A stretch of 64,000 nt of DNA, from contig JAEUOR010000026.1 in NCBI GenBank assembly GCA_016790635.1, positions 62,001 through 126,000 of the forward strand, written 5' to 3'. The translations under genes and the position numbers were made by a program. Source of the stretch: Burkholderiales bacterium. GTDB lineage: Bacteria > Pseudomonadota > Gammaproteobacteria > Burkholderiales > JAEUOS01. Shown here piece after piece: positions 1 through 8,598 of the stretch; the stretch's first letter is position 1, and every line of letters starts with the position of its first letter. Under the pieces are notes generated by a model that ran no database searches, had not been told where the DNA came from, and was given only the letters and a program-made list of their open reading frames with translations.

Positions 1-1
1 C

Positions 2-1654
2 ACCACCGCAGACCCGGTCGTCGGCCTGCGCGTCGGACCATCGTTCCTGGCTGGCAGCTTCAACACATGGCGCGCCGGGCTCGCGGCCTCGGGCGGCGAT
101 GCCGCGCTCGGTTTCGTGGCTGACCTGGCGCGCTTTCGCACCGACGGCTATCGTGACCACAGCCGCGCGGACCGGGAATCGGCCAACTTCAAGCTGCGCG
201 CCGTCGCGGGACCGGCGACGACGGTGACGGCGGTCCTCAATCACCTCTCGATGCCGGGCGTCGAGGATCCGCTCGGGCTCACGCGCGCCGAGATGCTGGC
301 CAATCCGCGCCAGGCGACGCCAAACGCCTACCGCTTCAACACGCGCAAGGACACCGGGCAGACCCAGGCGGGCATGGTGGTGGACCATGCGCTCACGAGC
401 GAGGATCGCCTGCGCCTGTCGCTGCACACCGGCGAGCGGCGCGTGCGCCAGTTCCTCGCCATCGAGCCGGGCCCGCAGGCCGCAGCGACGCACTCCGGTG
501 GCGTCATCGACCTTGATCGCAACTACGGCGGGATCGACTTGCGCTGGATGCGCCAGGGCTATCTTGCCGATGGCGCCTTCACGCTCACGGCGGGGATGAA
601 CTTCGATGCCATGGACGAGCGCCGCCGCGGCTTCCAGAATTTCGTCGGCGCGACCCTGGGGGTACAAGGTGCGCAGAAGCGCGACGAAGACAATCGCGTC
701 AGCGTCTTCGACCGCTTCGTGCAGGGCGAATGGCAGTTCGCCGAGCGCTGGCGCGTCTCCGGCGGCGTGCGTCATTCGCGCGTGGCCTTCAATTCACGCG
801 ACAACTTCATCGTCGGGGCGAACCGTGACGACAGCGGCAGCGTCGCCTACCGGGCGACGAGGCCGGCGGCCGGACTGGTCTTCCAGGCCAGCGAGAACCT
901 CAACGTCTACGCCTCGGCCGGACGCGGCTTCGAAACGCCGACCTTCAACGAGCTGGCCTACCAGCGCGTCGGCGCCGGGCTCAACTTCGGCCTGCGCCCG
1001 GCGCAGAGTCGCCAGGTCGAGGCTGGCGCCAAGGCGCGTTTCGGCGGCGTGCTGGTCAATGCCGCGGTCTTCGCTGCACGTACTTCGGACGAGATCGCAG
1101 TCCTCGTCAACAGCGGCGGCCGCTCGGTGTTCCAGAACGTCGGCCGCACCGCGCGCGACGGCGTCGAACTGAGTCTCACCGCGCCGCTGGGCGCGGGCTT
1201 CACCCTCTACGGTGCCTATACGCAGGTCGAGGCGCGCTACCGCGACAGCTTCCTCAGTTGTGTGGCCGTGCCTTGTGCCGCGCCGACCGTGCCGATCGCC
1301 GCCGGCAACGCGATGCCGGGCATCCCGCGCGAGACGCTGTTCGTCGAACTCGCCTGGCGCGATGCGCGGCGCGGGCTTCTCGCGGCAATCGACGCGCGGC
1401 GCGTCGGCGCGGTGGTGGTCGACGACAGCAATTCCGATGCGGCAGCAGGCCACACCCTGGTCAATGCGCGCCTGCAATGGCAGCGCCCGGTCGGCGACTG
1501 GCTGCTGGGCGCTTTCGCGCGCATCGACAACCTGGGCGATGCCCGCTACGCAGGCTCGGTGATCGTCAACGAATCCAGCCGGCGCTTTTTCGAGCCCGCA
1601 CCGGGGCGCCACTGGGCGATCGGCGCCTCGGCCGCCTGGCGCTGGCGGCGATGA
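2..1654 (+). CDS. TonB-dependent outer-membrane receptor, 5' end outside window
   Basis: This reading frame is open from the first bases of the window, so only the C-terminal 550 residues or so are visible; the signal peptide, TonB box and plug domain lie upstream. The visible part has the alternating aromatic/polar pattern of a 22-strand outer-membrane barrel. It ends in the region typical of siderophore or vitamin B12-type receptors (an RFFEPAPGRHW motif, then a last strand ending WRWRR). An internal GTG at 116 could be mistaken for a start, but the frame continues upstream without a stop. The ligand cannot be told from this part; no heme or cobalamin motif was recognised. Inferred role: TonB-driven uptake of a metal chelate or small molecule across the outer membrane. 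Confidence 0.85.
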   Translation, partial: TTADPVVGLRVGPSFLAGSFNTWRAGLAASGGDAALGFVADLARFRTDGYRDHSRADRESANFKLRAVAGPATTVTAVLNHLSMPGVEDPLGLTRAEMLANPRQATPNAYRFNTRKDTGQTQAGMVVDHALTSEDRLRLSLHTGERRVRQFLAIEPGPQAAATHSGGVIDLDRNYGGIDLRWMRQGYLADGAFTLTAGMNFDAMDERRRGFQNFVGATLGVQGAQKRDEDNRVSVFDRFVQGEWQFAERWRVSGGVRHSRVAFNSRDNFIVGANRDDSGSVAYRATRPAAGLVFQASENLNVYASAGRGFETPTFNELAYQRVGAGLNFGLRPAQSRQVEAGAKARFGGVLVNAAVFAARTSDEIAVLVNSGGRSVFQNVGRTARDGVELSLTAPLGAGFTLYGAYTQVEARYRDSFLSCVAVPCAAPTVPIAAGNAMPGIPRETLFVELAWRDARRGLLAAIDARRVGAVVVDDSNSDAAAGHTLVNARLQWQRPVGDWLLGAFARIDNLGDARYAGSVIVNESSRRFFEPAPGRHWAIGASAAWRWRR

Positions 1655-1752
1655 GGCGCCCGCGCTGCGAGGTCTCGATGCCAGCGCAGGTGCGCCTCCT
1701 ATAATCGCCGTACAGGAACAGGCAAACGGGCTTAAGACCCGCACCCATATCA

Positions 1753-2967
1753 ATGGCCCGGCTCGTAGTGGTCGATGATGACGACACGATGCGCAACTGG
1801 CTCGCGGCGGTCCTGCGGGCGGCGCGCCACGAGGTGCGCGCGTACGCGTCCGCCGAAGAGGCCCTGCCGGCAATCCACGCCGACCTGCCGGACCTTGTCA
1901 TCGCCGATATCCGCATGCCGGGCAAGAGCGGCTTGGAGATGCTCGAGAGCTTGCGCGCGTCTGCCGCCACCAGGGCGCTGCCGCTGATCCTCGCCACTTC
2001 AGTGGGCGATCGAAAGACCTACCGTGCCGGCATGGAATTGGGCGCCGACGACTTCATCACCAAGCCGATGTCGTCTGGAGATCTCACCCGCGCCGTGGAG
2101 GCACGCCTGGCGCGTGCGCATGCCGCGTCAGCCGCCGGCCGGATCAACGGACTGGCTCCGGATAGCGAGGGTGAGCCCGCCTCGATCGGTCGTTTCAAGG
2201 TGGTACGCCAAATTGCGCGGGGCCTCGGCACCGCGGTCTACCTGGCGCGCGACACCACCGGCCAGGAAGTCGCTGTCAAGCTCCTGCGCGACCTGGCGCC
2301 GGTGGACGGCATCGACATGCTCAAGCGCTTCCTGAAGGAGATCGAGATGGCCGGCGCGGTGCGCCACCCGCATCTCGCGGCGGTGATCGATTCCGGCATC
2401 AGCGACGGCGGCCCGTATGTCGCCTTCGAGTACTTTCCCTTGGGCGACCTGGCGCGCATGCTGTCGCGCGGCATCGCGCCCAACCTGGCCTGTCGCATCG
2501 TCAGCCAGGTGGCCGCCGGCCTGGCGGCGCTGCATCAGGCGGGAATCGTGCATCGCGACATCAAGCCGGCCAACATCATGGTGCGCAACGCCGGTTCATT
2601 TGCGCTGACCGATTTCGGCACTGCCAAGACCATGCGCATCGACACCAGCTTCACGCCCGGGGGACGCATCATCGGCACGCCCTCCTATCTGGCGCCGGAA
2701 CAGATCACCCGCAAGACGCTTGGACCGCCGACCGACATCTACAGCCTGGGCATCCTGTTCCAGGAACTGCTGACCGGCGAAAAGGTATTCAACGGCGCCG
2801 ACTACCACCAGGTGCTGCACGCACACCTGACCGAGACGCCGCCGGCGTTGCCGGCGCGTCTGAAGGCGTTCCAGCCCGTGCTCGACCGCATGCTGGCCAA
2901 GAACCCGCAGTCGCGCTTCCCCGACGCCGCTGCACTTCTGCAAGCGCTCGATCGTCTGGCCTACTGA
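1753..2967 (+). CDS. Response-regulator receiver domain fused to Ser/Thr protein kinase
   Basis: A 404-residue soluble fusion. Residues 1-120 are a CheY-like receiver: acidic patch D8-D11, phospho-acceptor D52 (IADIRMP), conserved T82 and K104 (ITKP). From about residue 145 there is a Hanks-type kinase with a glycine-rich loop (ARGLGTAVYLA), the ATP lysine K176 (VAVK), catalytic D269 in HRDIKPAN, metal-binding D287 in DFG and a GTPSYLAPEQ activation segment. All catalytic residues are present, so it should be active. There is no membrane segment or sensor domain, so input probably comes as phosphate on D52 from an unlinked histidine kinase, and output as Ser/Thr phosphorylation. No clear Shine-Dalgarno is visible before the ATG. 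The partners are unknown. Confidence 0.9.
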   Translation: MARLVVVDDDDTMRNWLAAVLRAARHEVRAYASAEEALPAIHADLPDLVIADIRMPGKSGLEMLESLRASAATRALPLILATSVGDRKTYRAGMELGADDFITKPMSSGDLTRAVEARLARAHAASAAGRINGLAPDSEGEPASIGRFKVVRQIARGLGTAVYLARDTTGQEVAVKLLRDLAPVDGIDMLKRFLKEIEMAGAVRHPHLAAVIDSGISDGGPYVAFEYFPLGDLARMLSRGIAPNLACRIVSQVAAGLAALHQAGIVHRDIKPANIMVRNAGSFALTDFGTAKTMRIDTSFTPGGRIIGTPSYLAPEQITRKTLGPPTDIYSLGILFQELLTGEKVFNGADYHQVLHAHLTETPPALPARLKAFQPVLDRMLAKNPQSRFPDAAALLQALDRLAY

Positions 2968-3024
2968 GATCCGGTCGCGGTGTCGCGACCATCCGTATCG
3001 CTGGCGCCGACGGCGCCTCGCCGC

Positions 3025-3993
3025 TCAGTCCCCCTTGACGCCCGCACGCCGGATCACCTCGCCCCAACGCGGTGTGTCGCGGCGGATGATGTCGGCGAAT
3101 TCGTCCGGCGTGGTGCCGGTGACGAGCAGGCCGAACTTGAGGATCTGCTCGCGCCCTTCCGTGGTCTGGATGATGCGGTTGATCTCCGTGCTCATGCGCT
3201 CGACGACCGCACGCGGCGTGCCGGCCGGCGCCTGGATGCCGTTCCAGCCGGCGATGTCGAGCGGAAAGCCCTGCTCGGCGAAGGTCGGCAGGTTCGGCAG
3301 CAGCGGCCAGCGCCTGGGGCCGGTCACGGCCAGCGCGACCAGCCTGTTGCCCGCCAGTCCCGCCGCGACCGAAGCGAGGTCATGGATGCCCATGGTGGCG
3401 TGCCCGGCGATGATGTCCTGCACCGCCGGGGCGGCGCCCTTGTAGGCCACGTGGGTCATGTCGAGCCGCGCGGCGATCTTGAGCATCTCGCCGTAGACGT
3501 GCGAGGAAGAGCCATTGCCGAAGGACGCGAAGCTGACCTTGCCCGGGTTGCGATTGGCGTAGTCGATGAACTCCGGCAGGCTCTTCACGTTGAGCGAGGT
3601 CGGCACCACCATCGCCAGGACCGACAGCCCCAGCTGCGTGACAGTGACGAAATCCTTCAGTCCGTCGTAGGGCAGGTTGGCCTGGATGTGCGGGTTGATC
3701 GAGATGTTCGAGACGTTGGTGTAGACGAAGGTGTAGCCGTCCGGCGGCGCGTTCTTGGCCGCCTGCAGGCCGACGCTGCCTTGCGCACCGGCACGGTTTT
3801 CAGGTACCACCGGCTGGCCCAGCACCGGCGTCAGGCGGTCGGCCAGCCAGCGCGAGACGATGTCGGTCTGCCCGCCCGGCGGATAGGGGATGATCAAGCG
3901 CACGGGGCGGTTGGGCCAGGATTGTGCCAGCGCGGGGCCGGCAAGCAAGCAGGCGACCGAGATTGCAAGCACGAGCCTTTTGATATTCCACAT
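3025..3993 (-). CDS. Bug-family (TctC-like) periplasmic substrate-binding protein
   Basis: A 322-residue protein with a signal peptide (hydrophobic core in residues 7-22, cleavage near ALA-QS). It then shows the family signature: WPNRPVRLIIPYPPGG, a VPENRAGAQG segment and a late ILHVPYKG-type motif (here THVAYKGAAPAV). The family binds carboxylated ligands and normally feeds a TctAB membrane pair, which is absent here. The frame is open further upstream, but the ATG at 3993 begins the signal peptide and is preferred. It is convergent with the kinase fusion and divergent from another Bug gene at 4323. Ligand unknown. Confidence 0.9.
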   Translation of the reverse strand: MWNIKRLVLAISVACLLAGPALAQSWPNRPVRLIIPYPPGGQTDIVSRWLADRLTPVLGQPVVPENRAGAQGSVGLQAAKNAPPDGYTFVYTNVSNISINPHIQANLPYDGLKDFVTVTQLGLSVLAMVVPTSLNVKSLPEFIDYANRNPGKVSFASFGNGSSSHVYGEMLKIAARLDMTHVAYKGAAPAVQDIIAGHATMGIHDLASVAAGLAGNRLVALAVTGPRRWPLLPNLPTFAEQGFPLDIAGWNGIQAPAGTPRAVVERMSTEINRIIQTTEGREQILKFGLLVTGTTPDEFADIIRRDTPRWGEVIRRAGVKGD

Positions 3994-4322
3994 GGTCTGG
4001 GGTCCCGGTTGAAGGCGGTGCTCGCGACGGCACCTACCCTCCGAGCCTAGCATGCAACCTGGCGCGACGCAGCCAAAGTCCGTCGCCGGCACCTCGATGA
4101 TCCACTGGCGGCACACAGCGTGGTTCGGCAGCGCCGATGTTGAGGAGCCTCTTGGTCGAAACTTGACTTTCCACAAGGAAAGTCAAGTCTCCCGGCCAGG
4201 AAATTCGACGCAGCCGAGGAGGCCAATCCATCCAGCCTCAAGACAGCGCGCGCCGCGACGCCGGCACCCACCGCGGTACAAAGTATCATCGCCGTCGGAT
4301 CGATCACCAAAGCATTCAGGAT
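3994..4322. other. Intergenic region between two divergent Bug genes
   Basis: A stretch of 329 bases with no convincing gene. Open frames crossing it are compositional. Its one clear structure is the 28-bp inverted repeat at 4161-4188 (separate entry). Promoters for both divergent genes must lie here, but no strong -35/-10 pair was recognised. Confidence 0.6.
4161..4188. promoter_or_regulatory. Perfect 12-bp inverted repeat, candidate operator
   Basis: Arms ACTTGACTTTCC (4161-4172) and GGAAAGTCAAGT (4177-4188) are perfectly complementary around the 4-nt spacer ACAA. It lies 134 bp before the Bug gene at 4323 and 167 bp before the divergent Bug gene. No U-run follows, so it is not a classical terminator. 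The outer arms ACTTGAC and GTCAAGT and the 14-bp distance between them recur exactly at 57910-57937, which favours a protein-binding site or a dispersed element. No regulator gene is adjacent. Confidence 0.6.
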
Positions 4323-5327
4323 ATGACCAAAATCCAGCACGATCTGACGGTCGCCGCAAAGCGCCGCAAGTTGCTTGCGCTCACCATCGCGACCACGCTC
4401 CCTGCTTCACTTGCCCTGCCCGCCCGTGCGCAGGCGGCGTGGCCGACGCGCCCGGTGCGCATCCTGGCGGGCTTTCCGCCCGGCGGCGGCACCGACATCA
4501 CCGCGCGCATCCTGGCTGTCAAACTCTCCGAATACTGGGGCCAACAGGTGTTGGTGGAAAACCGCGCCGGCGCGAGCGGCACCATCGCCGCCGACTTGGT
4601 GGCCAAGGCGCCACCGGATGGTCACACACTCCTGATGGGGCTACCCAACTCCAATGTCGTCGCGCAGTTCGCCTTTCCCAAGCTGAGCTACGATCAGGGC
4701 CGCGATTTCATCCCTGTGGTGCTGGTTTCGCAAGTGTCGCTGGTGCTGACCCTTTTTCCCGGCGTGCCGGCGAATGATGTCAAGAGTTTCGTCGCACTCT
4801 CCAGGACCCGGCAACTGCGCTACGCCTCCTCCGGCAATGGCAGCGTGCAGCATCTCTCGACCGAAGCGTTCAAGCACGCCACCGGCGCCGATCTGCTGCA
4901 CATCCCCTACAAGGGCAGCGGCCAGGCGGTGGTGGACCTGATCGCCGGGCAGGTCGACTTGAATCTCGACACCATGCCGACCGTGCTGCAGCACATCAAG
5001 GCAGGCAAGCTCAAGGCCATCGCGGTCGGCGCCAAAAAACGCACCGTGCAATTGCCTGAGCTGCCGCCGATCGCGGACACGGTGCCGGGCTTCGAAGCGA
5101 CCAACTGGTACGGCCTCTTCGCACCGGCGGGTACGCCGCGCGAGGTTGTGGCCAAGATCAACGCCGACACCAACCGCGCGCTTGTTTCGCCCGACATCCG
5201 CACCCGCATCATCGATTCCGGTGGAGAACCGCAGGGCGGCACAGTCGAGGAGTTCGCCGCTTTCATCCGCAGCGAGATCGTACGCAACGGCAAACTCATC
5301 AAGGACGCGAACATCAGGTTCGAGTGA
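4323..5327 (+). CDS. Bug-family periplasmic substrate-binding protein
   Basis: A 334-residue TctC-like protein. The N-terminus has a basic KRRK followed by a hydrophobic stretch and an ALPARAQA cleavage region, consistent with export (the twin-arginine consensus is not complete). The mature start WPTRPVRILAGFPPGGGTD, the VENRAGASG segment and the LLHIPYKGSG motif place it in the Bug family. It stands alone, followed by a gene remnant and the convergent aconitase-X operon. Ligand unknown, probably a carboxylate by family. Confidence 0.9.
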   Translation: MTKIQHDLTVAAKRRKLLALTIATTLPASLALPARAQAAWPTRPVRILAGFPPGGGTDITARILAVKLSEYWGQQVLVENRAGASGTIAADLVAKAPPDGHTLLMGLPNSNVVAQFAFPKLSYDQGRDFIPVVLVSQVSLVLTLFPGVPANDVKSFVALSRTRQLRYASSGNGSVQHLSTEAFKHATGADLLHIPYKGSGQAVVDLIAGQVDLNLDTMPTVLQHIKAGKLKAIAVGAKKRTVQLPELPPIADTVPGFEATNWYGLFAPAGTPREVVAKINADTNRALVSPDIRTRIIDSGGEPQGGTVEEFAAFIRSEIVRNGKLIKDANIRFE

Positions 5328-5394
5328 GGTTGATCCGCCGCTGCCCTCGGCGGCCGGCGCGGGAATCATTGCAAGCAGTACCATCCAGCCTGCG

Positions 5395-5590
5395 ATGGAC
5401 TGGCATGCGAGTGGAATGTCGTTCATGAACGACGACGAGCGCAAGCGGCACACGGAGCAGGTCTTCGCCGACACCTTGCGCGGCCGTCCCTTGATCAGCA
5501 ACCGCTCGATCTGGAAGCGTTGGCGCCTGGTCAAGAACGGGCGCTGGCACCACAAGAACACCGTGCTGATCGGCGACGCGCAACGATCAG
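5395..5590 (+). pseudogene. Remnant of anthraniloyl-CoA/salicyloyl-CoA type FAD monooxygenase
   Basis: About 60 codons resemble an internal piece of the FAD-dependent aromatic-CoA monooxygenase domain. The pattern is DWHASGMSFMNDDE, then VFADTLRGRPLISNRSIWK, then RLVKNGRWHHKNTVLIGDA, which recalls the family's SNxSIWRxFPTxRNxRWHHxNVVLxGDA stretch that precedes the second FAD-binding motif. Similarity stops just after GDA, and the reading runs into unrelated codons before ending inside the neighbouring gene's region. No upstream dinucleotide-binding motif or downstream reductase domain is present. I read it as a gene fragment. The assignment is from recalled family sequence only. Confidence 0.55.
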
Positions 5591-5627
5591 GTGCGGCGAC
5601 CCACGCGCGCCGACCCGCTCTGTCGCG

Positions 5628-6056
5628 TCAGGGCGATGCCATGAGCGTGAGCGAGTGAGCAGCCGGATCCACCCGCACACGCGCCCCATCGGCGATCAGC
5701 GCGGTGATGTCGCCATCGAAACCGGCCATCAGCGGCAGGTCGCCAAACGCGGCCCCCTGCGCGATGATGGGGTTGACGGTATTGAGGATCAACGCCAGGG
5801 GCATCACGCCGCGCGAGCGCATCTCGTTCAGCATCCAGGCGGAAGCAACGCCGCCCTTGGCGGTGTCGAGCACCAGCACGCGGTCGAGGTAGCTCTTGCC
5901 CGCCAGCCGGTGGGTCGGACGCGAGAACACGCCCTGGATGCGATCCAGGTCATAGCGCGCCGAGAACCCGTCCTTGGCCACCAGCGCGATGCCTTCGACC
6001 GCGCGGCCCATGGCGTGGCGGGCTACGAAGACGCGCGGTCCGGTTGTCGTGTTCAT
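5628..6056 (-). CDS. Aconitase X swivel-domain small subunit (DUF126)
   Basis: A 142-residue small subunit of the AcnX enzymes, corresponding to the swivelling domain fused or separate in this family. Typical features are GRAVEG near the start, a phosphate/substrate-loop-like region ending in SYLDRVLVLDTAKGG, and the VNPIIAQGAAFGDLP motif. The ATG overlaps the TGA of the large-subunit gene (ATGA at 6053-6056), so the two are almost certainly translationally coupled. Characterised bacterial AcnX enzymes are cis-3-hydroxy-L-proline dehydratases, and archaeal ones act on mevalonate 5-phosphate. The substrate here is not determined by sequence. Confidence 0.88.
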   Translation of the reverse strand: MNTTTGPRVFVARHAMGRAVEGIALVAKDGFSARYDLDRIQGVFSRPTHRLAGKSYLDRVLVLDTAKGGVASAWMLNEMRSRGVMPLALILNTVNPIIAQGAAFGDLPLMAGFDGDITALIADGARVRVDPAAHSLTLMASP

Positions 6057-7285
6057 GCCAGCCTCCCGCTCTCGGCCGCGTCCAGGCAGGCCTGCATCGA
6101 TGCCAGCATGGGCACGTAGCCGTAGCCGCCCAGGATGTTGACCATCTTGGCGCTGTTGGTGGCCAGGCGCTTCCAGCCGTTGGCCTCGGCGATCTCGCGC
6201 GCGTAGGACTGGTAGAAGCACATGCCGGAGAGCACCGTGCCGCCGGCAGACTCGATCATGCGCGTATAGCCCATGCGGTCGGCATCCGGCTTGACCTGAG
6301 GGCTGGTCACGGCGAGCATGGGCACGCGAAACTTGCGGCCGTCGCAGGATTCGGCCAAATCGCGCATCTCCAGGAGCGAAAGCTGCGGCGCCGAGAACAC
6401 CACCACGTCGACCCCGCCATCCTTGCGCGTCGCGCCGATCAGGGCCTCGACATCGGCGCGCGTGACCACATGCGCCGGGATCGACGCATCGGCCACGTCC
6501 GACAGTCGCTGCGCCTCCGGCGTCAGGCCGACCAGGTGGAACAGCGCCGACGAACCATAGCTCGCCATCGCCGCGCCGAAGTGCTTGAGCGCATCCGAGG
6601 TCGGCGCCGACTCGATGCCCTCGATGACCGGCACCGCCCAGTAGTTGCCCGCCAGGCGGCCGATGACCCCGCCCAGGGCGCCCCACTCATCCAGGCGCTG
6701 CGGCGTGAAGTCGACCCGCACTTTGAGTGTCGCGCGGCGATGCGCATCCAGATGGAACCCATAGCGCGGGGTGCGGCCGGTGAGTCCCGCTGCCAGCGCC
6801 GATGGACCGCCCTCGAAGTTGGAGCGCGCGCCGCACACCGAGTTGGAGTAGATGACCACGCCGGTGTCGCCGAAAGCGACATGCTCGCCGCGCGTGGCCG
6901 GCTGCACGGTCTGGTAGTTGATGCAGGTGTCGGTCAGCATGACACCCAGCTTGACGAAGGCCGCGATGGTGCGCTCTTCCAGGCCCAGCATCTTGCGCGT
7001 GTGCCCGAGCAGCACGGACTGCGAAAAATCGGTGCCGCGCGGGTCTGTGATGGTCGGGATGCGCACGCGGCGGCGCCCGCCCTTGACCGCGGCCAGCATC
7101 TCCAGCCAGGCCACGCCGGCCTCGCCCAGGCTCTCGGTGTCGGCCATGATGTGCGCCTGCGAGACCGGCACGAAATCGGCCGCGCCGAAAAATTCGCCGA
7201 CCGCGACCTGGTGCGCAAGCGCAATGCGCGGTACCTCCCCGGACTTGCCGGCGAGCATGTCCTGTTCTTCTTCGGTCAGCCGCAT
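6053..7285 (-). CDS. Aconitase X catalytic large subunit (DUF521)
   Basis: A 410-residue catalytic subunit of an AcnX hydro-lyase. It begins MRLTEEEQDMLAGKSG, a characteristic N-terminus. Cysteines at 121 (TDTCINYQ), 151 (SNSVCGARSN) and 356 (LSGMCFYQ) match the three conserved cysteines that hold the iron or Fe-S centre in this family. The frame is open upstream, but the ATG at 7285 matches the family start. With the small subunit at 5628 it forms a two-gene operon, divergent from a CoA-transferase gene. Hydroxyproline catabolism genes (epimerase, Pyr2C reductase) are not in the window, so the substrate is open. Confidence 0.9.
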   Translation of the reverse strand: MRLTEEEQDMLAGKSGEVPRIALAHQVAVGEFFGAADFVPVSQAHIMADTESLGEAGVAWLEMLAAVKGGRRRVRIPTITDPRGTDFSQSVLLGHTRKMLGLEERTIAAFVKLGVMLTDTCINYQTVQPATRGEHVAFGDTGVVIYSNSVCGARSNFEGGPSALAAGLTGRTPRYGFHLDAHRRATLKVRVDFTPQRLDEWGALGGVIGRLAGNYWAVPVIEGIESAPTSDALKHFGAAMASYGSSALFHLVGLTPEAQRLSDVADASIPAHVVTRADVEALIGATRKDGGVDVVVFSAPQLSLLEMRDLAESCDGRKFRVPMLAVTSPQVKPDADRMGYTRMIESAGGTVLSGMCFYQSYAREIAEANGWKRLATNSAKMVNILGGYGYVPMLASMQACLDAAESGRLA

Positions 7286-7374
7286 CGAATTTTTTCCTGC
7301 ATTGCCAAAAGCAGCCAGTTTAGCGCCGCCACCGGCGGGTAGAATCGCGCGCCTCCAGGCCCGCCCACCCGACC

Positions 7375-8583
7375 ATGAAGACACCGCTGGAAGACATCAA
7401 GGTACTCGACCTCTCGCACGCGTTGGCCGGGCCCTTCTGCTCGACCATGCTGGCTGACTATGGCGCGCGGGTCTACAAGATCGAGCCGCCGGGGTCCGGC
7501 GACATTTCGCGCGCCTGGGGTTCGCCCATGCCGGGTGGCGAGACTGCGTATTTCACCAGCCTGCATCGCAACAAGCTGGGGTTGACGCTCGATTTCAAGC
7601 ATCCCGCCGGGCGCGAGACCTTCCTCTCCATGGTCGAGAAATGCGACGTGGTGCTGGAGAACTATCGCCTGGGCGTGCTCGAGCGCCTGGGGTTGGGGTA
7701 CGAAGTCGCGCGCAAGCGCAACCCGGGTATCGTCTACTGCTCGATCTCGGGCTTCGGCCAGGACGGTCCGTATCGCGAACGCGCCGCGCTGGACCTGATC
7801 GTGCAGGCCGAAAGCGGCATGATCAGCGTCACCGGCGAACCCGGCACGTCGGGCGCGCGCTGCGGCACCTCCGTGGCCGACCTGACCGCCGGGATGAACG
7901 CGACCATCGGCATCCTGATGGCGCTCAAGGTCAAGGCGCAGACCGGTCAGGGGCAATATGTCGATGTCTCGATGCTCGAAGGCCAGCTCGCGCTCCTGGG
8001 CACCATGCTGGCGAGCCATCTGGCCGACGGCGTGGTGCCCGAACCCATGGGCACGGCCTACAAGGCTCTCCTGCCCTACCAGACCTTCAAGACCAGGACG
8101 CGCGACCTCGCGCTGGCGGTCGGCAGCGACAAGCTGTGGCGCGCGTTCTGCCCCCTGATCGGCAAGCCGGACATGACCGCCGATGCGCGCTTTGCCACCA
8201 ACCGCGCCCGCGACTTGAATCGCGAGGCATTGGTCGCTGAACTGCAGGCGGTCTTCCTGACCCGCTCGTACGAAGAGTGGCAGGCCCTCTTTGTCGAACA
8301 CGGCATCCCGGTCGGCGCGATCAACGACCTGGCCGAGGTGGTGCGCCATCCGCAGGTGACCGCGCGCGGCGCGATCGTCGAGATGAATCACCCCACCGCC
8401 GGGACCACGCGCATGGTCGGCCCGCCGATACGCATGTCGGCAACCCCGGGTTCGGTGCGCACGCCTGCGCCCACGCTGGGCCAGCACACCGAGGTGGCTT
8501 TGCAAGAGGTGCTCGGACTGGGCGCCGCCGAGATCGCCGCGCTGCGCGCGGCCGGGGCGATGGGTCCGTCGACGCCGGACTGA
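7375..8583 (+). CDS. CaiB/BaiF family (class III) CoA-transferase
   Basis: 402 residues, normal length for the family. The N-terminus (IKVLDLSHALAGPFCSTMLADYGA) is the usual Rossmann start, and the nucleophilic aspartate is D140 in the motif AALDLIVQAESG. The C-terminal part has EVVRHPQVTARG, typical of formyl-CoA:oxalate-type transferases. It moves CoA between carboxylic acids through an aspartyl-CoA thioester intermediate. Only 89 bp separate it from the divergent aconitase-X operon, so shared regulation is plausible but not shown. The acyl pair is unknown. Confidence 0.92.
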   Translation: MKTPLEDIKVLDLSHALAGPFCSTMLADYGARVYKIEPPGSGDISRAWGSPMPGGETAYFTSLHRNKLGLTLDFKHPAGRETFLSMVEKCDVVLENYRLGVLERLGLGYEVARKRNPGIVYCSISGFGQDGPYRERAALDLIVQAESGMISVTGEPGTSGARCGTSVADLTAGMNATIGILMALKVKAQTGQGQYVDVSMLEGQLALLGTMLASHLADGVVPEPMGTAYKALLPYQTFKTRTRDLALAVGSDKLWRAFCPLIGKPDMTADARFATNRARDLNREALVAELQAVFLTRSYEEWQALFVEHGIPVGAINDLAEVVRHPQVTARGAIVEMNHPTAGTTRMVGPPIRMSATPGSVRTPAPTLGQHTEVALQEVLGLGAAEIAALRAAGAMGPSTPD

Positions 8584-8598
8584 CGCAGCAAACGACCG

